Source: Palaemon carinicauda (lineage: Eukaryota; Arthropoda; Malacostraca; Decapoda; Palaemonidae). From it: a stretch of DNA of 64,000 nt. Position 1 is the first letter of the stretch. Each line of letters starts with the position of its first letter. The notes below the pieces were generated by a model. It was not told the DNA's origin. It saw nothing but the letters and a program-made list of their open reading frames with translations, and did not search any database. The translations under genes were made by a program, and so were the position numbers. Positions 56,453 to 64,000 of this stretch are shown here, one piece after another. The stretch covers positions 204,599,763-204,663,762 of the forward strand of contig NC_090725.1 of the NCBI RefSeq assembly GCF_036898095.1, in the 5' to 3' direction.

Positions 56453-57668
56453 TTAAACAGCAGGTTTCATAACACTACCTGCGGCTACCACGAAATGCTT
56501 AACTTCGTGCACTTGTTTTGCGTAGTGCTTGAAGAAAACGCGCGATGATTTCCAGCCTGTAAAGCTCTTGAGGCTTTTGAAATCCATACTCTGGAAGAAG
56601 CTCAGAGAAGAAGCGACTTTTCTAGGATCGTGACCTGCGGGTGTACTGTCAGGATCCGCTCTGCGAATGAAGTATGTGATTTTCGCTCTTAGTTGTTTCA
56701 GTGGCAGGTCGCTACCCGATGTTTCTCCTTTGAAGAGTTGTCCTCCACTGAAGTCTGAAGTTCTTCGAAGATAGACCTTAGACTCTCCACTGGGCATAGA
56801 GAGACATCCTCCTTCAGGGGGCAGATTCTCCAAGGGCCCCATCTCTTGGTGGGTAGTTCATTCTTAGCGAGAAACGTAGGGTAAGGGAAGAGGGTAAGCT
56901 CTTCTGTCTCTGCGAACAGGATATGACCCTCTTCTCTTGATAATGCCACTATTTCACTGACTCGGGCTCCTGAGGTGAGAGCAAAGAGGAATATAACTTT
57001 TTGAGTCAAGTCTTTCAGAGGGCACGAATCGTTGTCCAGGCTAGAAGCAAAATGGAGCACCTTGTCCAGGGACCAGGAGATAGGTTTTGGTGGGGGTGCT
57101 GGGCGTAGTCTAGCGCATGCCTTTGGCAGTTTATTGAAGATATCACTGGACAGATCAATCTGGAAGGCGTATAGAAGTGGTCTAGTCAAGGCCGATTTGC
57201 AGGTGGAAATCGTGTTGGCCGCTAAGCCTTGTCCATGAAGGTGAATGAAGAAGGACATACAAAAATCAATGGTGATTTCCGTAGGATTTTTTGCCTTGAC
57301 GAAAGAGGCCCACTTTCTCCAGGAAGATTCGTATTGGCGTCTGGTAGATTCAGTCTTGTATTCCTCGAGGAAGTCTAGACTTTTCTTCGAGATCCCAAAC
57401 CTTTTCTTTGCGGCTAAGGAGAGAAAATCATGAGATGAAGGTCCCTGACTTTCAGTGATGAAGCGAAGACAGTCGACTTCTGTACTGGACCAGGTAGGGG
57501 AATCAGCGTGGGCTGCAGCTCCAGGACCAGGGGGTACCAATTGCTCCGGAGCCACTTGGGAGCCACTAGGGCCGCTGTCCCTTTGAAGACTCTCAGTTTG
57601 GAGAGGACTTTCAGCAGAAGATTGGGAGGGGGGAACAGGTATATCCTGGACCATCTGTTCCAATCCAG
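56453..57668 (-). pseudogene. D2-F tyrosine recombinase, one frameshift
   Basis: Minus strand, from the conserved LEQM methionine near 57668. It has VDCLRFITES, KKRFGISKKSLDFLEE, STRRQYESSWRKWASF, FFIHLHGQGLAANTISTC, the Arg box TSGARVSEIVALS, and LAKNELPTKRWGPWRICPLK. A shift near 56780 moves to the frame with LRRTSDFSGGQLFKGE, the AGHDPRKVASSL box and the nucleophile box FFKHYAKQV. All catalytic residues are present. The open frame extends upstream to 57819, overlapping RNase H. Confidence 0.9.
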
Positions 57669-59240
57669 TGACATGGCATCCACTGCTTCTGCCTTGGGGT
57701 CCTTGTACGGAGCCACATATCGAGGAAGTTGATTGTTGTCGCTCGTCGTGAAGAGATCGATCTGAAGTTCCGGGACTTGGTGAGAGATGAAGGAGAATGA
57801 CCTTGCGTCTAGAGACCATTCCGACTCTATTGGGCTTGTCCTTGATAGAGCGTCCGCCGTCACGTTGCGGAATCCTTGTAGGTGAACTGCAGACAAGGTG
57901 TCATTTCTTCTTTTCTGCCAAATGAAAGATCGGAAGAAGTACCTGATTTATCTGGGGCGATCTCGAGCCCTGACAATTGAGACATCTGACTACCACCGAG
58001 TTGTCCAGAGTCAGACGAATGTGGATCGAGGGAGGCGGGGAGAGTTTCTTCAGGGTGAGAAGAACCGCCATGGCCTCCAAGATGTTGATGTGGAATGTCT
58101 TGAATAGGGGAGACCATGTTCCTTGAACCTGTTGTTGGTGGGAGTGACCTCCCCAACCCTCCAGTGAAGCGTCCGTGTGGATGTTGATCGATGGAGGCGG
58201 GTGTTGAAGAGGAATGGACCTTTTCAGGGCGTTTGCTTCTGACCACGGCTTTAAGAGTAAGCAAAGTCTGTTTGGAAGCCGTCTCTTGAGGTCTCTTCGA
58301 GCGATGGATGCGAAACGTCTCCAGACTCCCGTGGCGTCCTTTAGCTGTGCACGAAGCACTGGGTTTGTCACAGAGGCGAACTGTAGAGAGCCGAGGACTT
58401 GTTCCTGCTGTCGTCTTGAGATCCGTTTGGATTTTAGAAGCCTTCTGACAGACCCTGCTATTTCCTTCCTTTTCTTCTGTGGGATGGAAAGGCGGTGTGA
58501 CTGAAGATCCCAATGGATTCCCAACCGTTGGAACTTCTGAGCTGGAGAGAGGCGAGATTTCTCGGCGTTTATCTTGAAGCCCAGATGCTCTAGGAACTGG
58601 GTGACTGTTGCAGGCTCTCACACAATCTTCGGGCGATGTCTACCAGACTAACCAGTCGTCTAGGTAGGCCATCACTTGGACGCCTTGAAGACGTAGCTGT
58701 TGGACGATTGCGTCTGCCAGCTTGGTGAAGATCTGTGGAGCCACGTTGAGCCCGAAGGGCATGGCCCTGAAGGCGTAACTTTTCCTTTGGAGTCGAAATC
58801 CTAGGTAGGAGGAAGCGTAATGATTCATTGGGATGTGCCAGTAGGCATCCGCCAGGTCTATGGGGACCGAGTAGGCCCTTTGAGGCAGAAGGGTCCTTAT
58901 TTGTTGCAGAGTCAGCATCTTGAATTTGTTGTTCGCAATGAACTTGTTGAGAGGGGATAAGTCTAGAATGACTCTGAGTTTGTCGGAGTCTTTCTTGGGA
59001 ACGCAAAAGAGTCTCTCTTGGAACCTGGTTGACTTTACCCTCCTGATCACCTTCTTGTTCAAGAGTTCCAGGACATATTCTTCCAGGGGGGGGGGGGTTG
59101 ACTGTTGGAAGAATTGCTGGAAGGCTGGGGTGGTTGAGTCCAGCTCCAGCCCATTCCCTTCTTGACGATGCTGTGTGCCCAGGGATCAAAGGTCCAACGA
59201 TCCTGGATTTGGCGGAGTCTTCCTCCCACCGCAAGCACAT
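57414..59240 (-). pseudogene. D2-F RT-RNase H
   Basis: Minus strand. KVIRRVKSTRFQERLFCVPK, ILDLSPLNKF, IDLADAYWHI, MPFGLNVAPQIFTKL and the palm YLDDWLVW (YLDD at 58655-58666) lie in one frame that stops at 58640. A shift between 58640 and 58525 leads to the frame 58524-57901, with KRKEIAGSVRRLL, INIHTDASLEGWGGH, LEAMAVLLTLKKL and a stop where others have Trp (KKKW). A further base change near 57895 shifts to VHLQGFRNVTADALSR, LQIDLFTTSDNN and the end LMIFSP at 57414. RNase H and RT are one frame across the HTDAS box here, which shows that the C10 break in D2-E is not a family feature. Confidence 0.88.
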
Positions 59241-61228
59241 CATTGCTTCTGATGTCCCGAGGGTTTGCCACCTCGGCCGCTAGCTCCCCTTCCTCCGCTG
59301 CCTCTGGAGGGACAGCGAGAAGAATCTCTGCCGGAGCCTCTGCCTGAGCCCCTACCTCTGGAGGGACAGCGAGAAGAATCTCTGCCAGAGCCTCTGCCTG
59401 AGCCCCTACCTCTGGGACGAAAGGTAGTCGAGTGTTGCTTGTATGCAGGGGTGAAGACCGGCGACTGCCACACCACCGGTTGGGGGACCAACTGAAAGGT
59501 CTGTTGCGGCTGCGTAGCCACTTGGAGAGTAGCGGGACCTGGAAACTGTCGTCTCTGTTGACGTTGCTGGGGTTTGGGCTTTGAAGCTTTCCTGAGAGGA
59601 CTTCCTCTTGCGGGACATGCCCCACTTATGGAGAAGGTTCCTATTCTCCGTGGCAGCTTTGTCCACTATCTCTTTCACCAAGGTAGATGGGAAGAGATAC
59701 TTGCCCCAGATATTGGAGGAAATCAGTCTCCGGGGTTCGTGTTTCACTGTCGCGTTAGCAAACACGAATTCACGACAGGCTCTGCGAGCCCTAGTAAAGC
59801 TATATAGGTCCTTGGTTACAGTCACCAGGTGCGACTTAGCTAGGACCATATAAAAGTCCGGGACTCTAGTATCCCCGGCCATGAGTTCAAGCTGTACCTG
59901 GTGGGACAGCGACGCGGCGAGTCTCTCCTTCGTATCCTGATCCCTACGAAGGAGGTGATCGTTCAGCCTTGGGAGGTCCTCATTGAATTGACGACCGGCT
60001 ACATCAGGCTCCAGTTTCCCTACCGTGAAGGTCGACTGGATGTCTTTCCAGTGCCTATCATCGAGGGGAAGAGTAATGGAGAAAGGTCTGCACTCCTCCA
60101 GTGCAGGGCAAGGTTTCCCTTCCTCCACTGCCTTTATGACCGCTGTGAAGGCCTTTTCGATGAAGGGGAAGGTCGCAGAATTTGGCGCAACGAAAGTTGG
60201 ATGCTTCTTGCTAAGCGCCGGCATCTTGGAGTTAGTGAAACCCCTACTCTTCACTGCCTGAGCTAACATATCTTGGGCCTTCGCGAGATTGAACACAATA
60301 ACTTCCTTTGGTTCGGTCTCCTCCTTTGAGGCTGGGTCGGACCTGAGCCGGACGTAACAGTCCGGATAAGCCTCGAAATTTGGGAAGAACTCCACTTCTT
60401 CCAGCAAGATAGAGCCAACCCTTTCACTGATGCAAATCTTGCCAGTTGTAATTGGCATATGCTCGGCGTATCTCCATGGGTTAGCTTCCGAGCAGGTGGG
60501 GAGGTCCTTAACCGAGATCCTTTTCGGTTGTTTGAAGCTGACGAGATTCGTCCGGAATTGTTCCTGAGTTTCTTGTAGCTTCTTTTCCATGAGGGCTTCA
60601 AGCATCTTGAAGACCTCTTGAGTGGCCGATGGAAGAGGGTCCCGGGTGGCAGAAGTCGAAGGAACAGGTTCCTCGGACGGTGCAGGACTTGCTGGGGGAG
60701 CAGGAGCGACCTCGGTCTCCGAATCAGGGTATTCCACCTGATCTTCCTCATAGTCGAGTTCCTCGCCCATGAGGTTCTTCTCCATCTCTTCCGACACTTC
60801 CGACATACGTTCCACGTTGTCGGAATCAAGATGGCACTCACGCATGGACTGTGCCATGACTACATCAGGTTCCACGACGATTTGGACGGTGGGGATCTGA
60901 TCACGGGGAACCACTGAATCTTTTGATGCTTTTGGGAAAAACAAGGCCCTCAAGTCTTCGTTGGGAAGATACGGTCCAATGGCGTTCTTCTGGAAGCCAT
61001 GCACCCATTTGCGTAGCTTCTCCCTAGCAATGTCCCTTGCCTCCGCAGAAGGAGGATCATCGAACGCCTCGACAAGAAGACCTTTGCAGACTGTACAGCT
61101 CTGCGGGTCCCAATACTTCAAGTCGCCTTTCTTGGCGGCGCAGGGGGCGTGGGCCGGCACGCCTTGTGCCCGTAGAAGTACGGGCACTTCACCCCGCAGA
61201 AGTTACTCTCACACTTCAGATACTCCTC
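59240..61228 (-). pseudogene. D2-F gag
   Basis: Minus strand, from the acceptor at 61229-61230. The cysteine-rich start reads KCESNFC...; a shift near 61150 separates it from the long frame (61187-59406). This has WVHGFQKN, an acidic middle part, KDLPTCSEANPWRYAEHMPI, DVAGRQFNEDLPRLND and RRACREFVFANATVKHEPRR. Another shift between 59600 and 59520 leads to the Gln-rich then Arg/Gly-rich tail that stops at 59240. The tail contains a tandem duplication of about 60 bp (59300-59410) that repeats a GRGSGRGSGRDSSR block. Confidence 0.87.
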
Positions 61229-61245
61229 CTGTAAAAGAAAGAGAT
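61229..61245 (-). promoter_or_regulatory. Splice-acceptor-like tract before D2-F gag
   Basis: On the minus strand TCTTTCTTTTACAG then GAGGAGTA; AG is at 61230-61229. Same position relative to gag as in the other four copies. Confidence 0.55.
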
Positions 61246-63580
61246 CATGACTACATGGAAGGCATAAGAATGACTTACATTACTCTAAGATTAAGGATAA
61301 CTTAATCTAAAATTAAGAATAACTTAATTATAAGAACATAATAATGTTTAAGATTAATGAGCGTGAAAGGAAGTAGATAGACACATACTTGTGAATCCCG
61401 CCCAGCCGGTTACCGTAACCTTATCCGTAGACAATTCCTTTGTGCCCGAAGGTCACAATGAGGGAAATCCATATGGATGAGCCAAGCTAGGCTTTTAACA
61501 GGAATTGTCCACAGAGTGTAATAGGGTCTGAGACCACTCAAATCCCTGGGGGAGAAGGGGCATAGGATAAACCCCTTATTAAATGTAGGTTCCGGCAATC
61601 GACTGCACTAAGATACACAGAGTATGCTAGAATTATTGTAATGTGCAATCAAACAGCATAGCCACAATCTTGCATGGTAAGACAATACCTATATGGAAGT
61701 GGCCAAGCCATCTGGCTGCAGTATATTGACTGTCGGCATGTTGCCGGCAGCCAGGGAAGGGGTACATGTCCCTTAACGTCTCATGAGGGTGCCGGCAGAC
61801 CGACGGCACACCGGAGGCCGGTGCTGCAGGGTGGAAGGCATCAAGGCAGACACACTGAGTATCTATAAGGATAATACCATAGTGGCGACCGCTGGCACAG
61901 CGGCGGATCGTCGGCAGGGGCGGCGGCTAAGGCAGCCGAAGGCTGATGGCATGGTGAGCCTTGGATCAATTCATAAGATAGATATGTAAATGGTTGTATT
62001 CTTAGATTGCTGGCAATCAATGCCGGCATGTGGGTGGAAGACTCCAAAAGTCGGCCGGCTTTTACTAGGTAAAACGAAGGGAGGGACGTCGGTGGTAAGT
62101 CGACGGAAGGCGGCAGCCTCCGGCACACGGAAGGCTGACGTCTTAAAGGGGGGAGGCATCTTATGAAAGAATGTCACCTGAGGTAGTGGCGGTTATCGCC
62201 GGCAGAAGAGACGGCACAGGACCGGCACTAGGATAGAAAGAGAGAAAGGTAAGGAGGGATGGAAGGGGTAAGATCCTATACCCCTCCGGCATCCCTCTGG
62301 AGAGAGTGCACTCATGATAGGAGTGGATACTCCTAACATCCGGCGGCAGGGAGCCGGCAGGTGGCCGGGTGCCTGTGGTAACCCAAGGGAGGGATAGAGA
62401 GCACTCAAAGAGGGGGCACCCCCCGCCGGCAGGACCGCTGCCGTCAACTTCCCCCATAGAACGCTATGAAGGGTAAGTGTACCAGAGCGGCCAGCTAGCA
62501 GGAGAACAAGTTAGCCCTACCACTCCACCCAAGGGAGGAGTTCACCAAAGGGATAGGTGGGGAGGGAGAAGAATGGGTCTTTCTAAAGAGGAGACTCTGC
62601 ATGAGAACGGCCACCAAGGTAAGGGAGAACGCTCCCTAACCTAGGATAGGTAGCCCAGATCGAGAACGGTACTAATGTACCGTCTCAAACTATAATAAGG
62701 CAGAGTCAACCCCCAGAGCTTAACCTAGAGTAGGAGGACTAACTCCTAGACTAGGAAAGCTTGAAAGACACATCGCTAGTTGCAGGGAGGAAGGAGTAAC
62801 CCAACCAGGTGCAACTGAGGAAGGGCAGGGCCCTTCCTAATATCTCAGGCACGACCCTAAGGGGGGGTCATTCCCTTAGGGTAGGCAGAGAAGCGATAAA
62901 TACTCTAGCTGTAGACGAGATTCCCCTATATAGAAGGGAAAGCAAGTCTACCCAGAGGGAATGCCCGCAAGCAGGGGGAATAGGGAGCATATAAGGGTTC
63001 CTTAATTAGGTTAGGAGGGGATAATACACAATCAACACTGTCCCTTATATGGTCCCCGAAGGCGAAAACACTTACATCACAGTAAATAGTATGTTAGAAA
63101 TGCCACAATCTTCATAACTTAACTTAGGAACACTGGTATATATCATGCATGAAAACAAGCACTAGGCTGTCCAGCCTAGGGGCTAAGCTAGCGATCTAGT
63201 ATGGGGTCGAACAGCGACCGAGTCTGATGAGCGCTAAAACACGATATAAAGATTCCCTAGTTATGAAGACTAAATAACTAATAATATTAATTAGTTAAAT
63301 GACTGGAGAGGGCTGTTCTGGCTAACTAAATAAAGCATGCAACATGAATAGCGGCGCCATAAAAGGGCGCGTCCGGTATCGGCACAGCTCTGCCACAAAA
63401 CACAATATTTTACGAAAAGTATTAGTTACTTTACGGCTAGAGCTTATTTAAACAATACTGGGACCTGGTACTCAACTTTCCAGAAGAAGGCGAGGCTGAA
63501 GGTAGCGACATAACGGCGATGTAAGCTGATAAAGTAAGCACTTGGGAAAAATCCGACTTAGCAAAGAAGCTACAGGCGAA
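61246..63580 (-). other. D2-F leader
   Basis: Noncoding, about 2.3 kb, GCCGGC-rich at 61730-62460. No frame with coding character. It resembles the D2-C leader in order and in the conserved blocks before gag. Confidence 0.6.
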
Positions 63581-63937
63581 AGGATGAGGACGGACGTGAC
63601 GTCATTTAGCAATGGCGCCCGTTTGTTTACGTCTCGAGGACCAAAAGCAGCCACGGATAAGTGTAACTGTGGAACGGCTCCTCAGTTACTCAGCCACCTT
63701 TCCATATAGAAGCGTTAACTCTATATGGGGTGTAGATAGCTACGTGGCGTGTTAATACATGCGTCTCCTGTTGATATACGATATCCTAGAGGGAAACCTT
63801 TAGGGTACTCGCACCAGAAGTTAGAATTCTGTGGTAACCTTTAGTTTAATTCTCTTGGAATATCCACTGTAATTAAATATACCCAGGAAGCTACTGAAGG
63901 AACCTTCCATCAAGACGTCATGGCTTGAGCCCAAAAA
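63581..63937 (-). repeat. D2-F left ITR
   Basis: Begins at 63937. It ends GACGTCTTGATGG where the other end and the ICR have GACGTCCTGATGG, a single difference. Confidence 0.85.
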
Positions 63938-64000
63938 GATATTTACATCCTTACTTAGTGTATACATACACAGTAATAAGGCAGCCTTCACTCCATGCTC
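63938..64000 (+). other. D2-D leader, fourth segment
   Basis: GATATTTACATCCTTACTTAG to the window end, collinear with D2-A from about 7470. This shows that D2-D continues beyond the window. Confidence 0.85.

Larger units (their letters stand above)
55041..63937 (-). mobile_element. D2-F: full-length DIRS1-like element, minus strand
   Basis: Its left end is at 63937 (TTTTTGGGCTCAAGCCATGA on the minus strand) and its right end at 55041. D2-D flanks join as CAGTAAATTA/GATATTTACATCC, collinear with D2-A at about 7457-7480. ITRs 63581-63937 and 55041-55429, ICR 55508-55601. Gag is nearly whole. RT-RNase H has shifts and YR one shift, so this is a relatively young but inactive copy. Confidence 0.92.
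37495..64000 (+). mobile_element. D2-D: DIRS1-like element, only the leader visible
   Basis: Starts with TTTTTGGGATCAAGCCATG (37495). The left ITR is 37495-37866. Leader pieces are at 37867-38099, 50009-50787, 54349-55040 and 63938-64000; together they match the D2-A leader from 6039 to about 7540. It is interrupted by a Gypsy element, a piggyBac-type element and D2-F. The coding part would lie beyond the window. The subfamily is the same as D2-A. Confidence 0.85.

Overview
This is a eukaryotic, repeat-dominated window with no gene that can be assigned to the host. Almost every base belongs to transposable elements inserted into one another. The families (DIRS1-like tyrosine-recombinase retrotransposons, a Gypsy LTR element, Tigger/pogo and piggyBac-type DNA elements, an (AAT)n-tailed retroposon) and the sequence style suggest a decapod crustacean with a large genome, possibly a caridean shrimp. 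That is an inference from memory of such repeats, not proof.

Two DIRS-type families are present, here called D1 and D2. D1 has RT, RNase H and tyrosine recombinase (YR) remnants and ends in a 54-bp perfect inverted repeat. D2 has about 360-390-bp terminal inverted repeats (ITRs) and a 2.5-3.2-kb leader. A conserved 3' splice site precedes gag, and the order is gag, RT-RNase H, YR, a 3' noncoding region, then an internal complementary region (ICR) that joins the reverse complements of both ends. This is the DIRS1 hallmark and is seen in all five D2 copies whose 3' part is in the window.

Layout. 1-4793: 3' part of D1-a. 4794-5666: AT-rich, unassigned. 5667-26520: D2-A, interrupted by an internally deleted Tigger element (11024-13254), by a whole second D2 copy (D2-B, 15097-23738) and by a TA-flanked non-autonomous element (24396-26106). 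26521-28442, resuming at 37290-37494: D1-b, its YR split by a retroposon, with D2-C (28443-37289) inserted in its terminal repeat. 37495 to the window end: D2-D, of which only the leader is visible. Its leader is interrupted by a Gypsy element (38100-50003, TSD GAAAT) that itself carries D2-E (40523-49321), by a piggyBac-type element with TTAA duplication and an internal satellite of about 374 bp (50788-54348), and by D2-F on the minus strand (55041-63937).

D2-E is the best preserved copy: gag and YR are open and RT-RNase H is broken only at a run of ten Cs. The other copies carry stops and frameshifts. The parts of an intact D2 copy would act together: Gag packages RNA, RT-RNase H makes DNA, the ICR aligns the two ends into a circle, and YR recombines it into the genome without a target duplication. 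No classical host gene, CRISPR array or bacterial system was found. The most notable biology is the nested history, the ICR/ITR co-variation, the likely spliced gag and the satellite-bearing piggyBac-type element.
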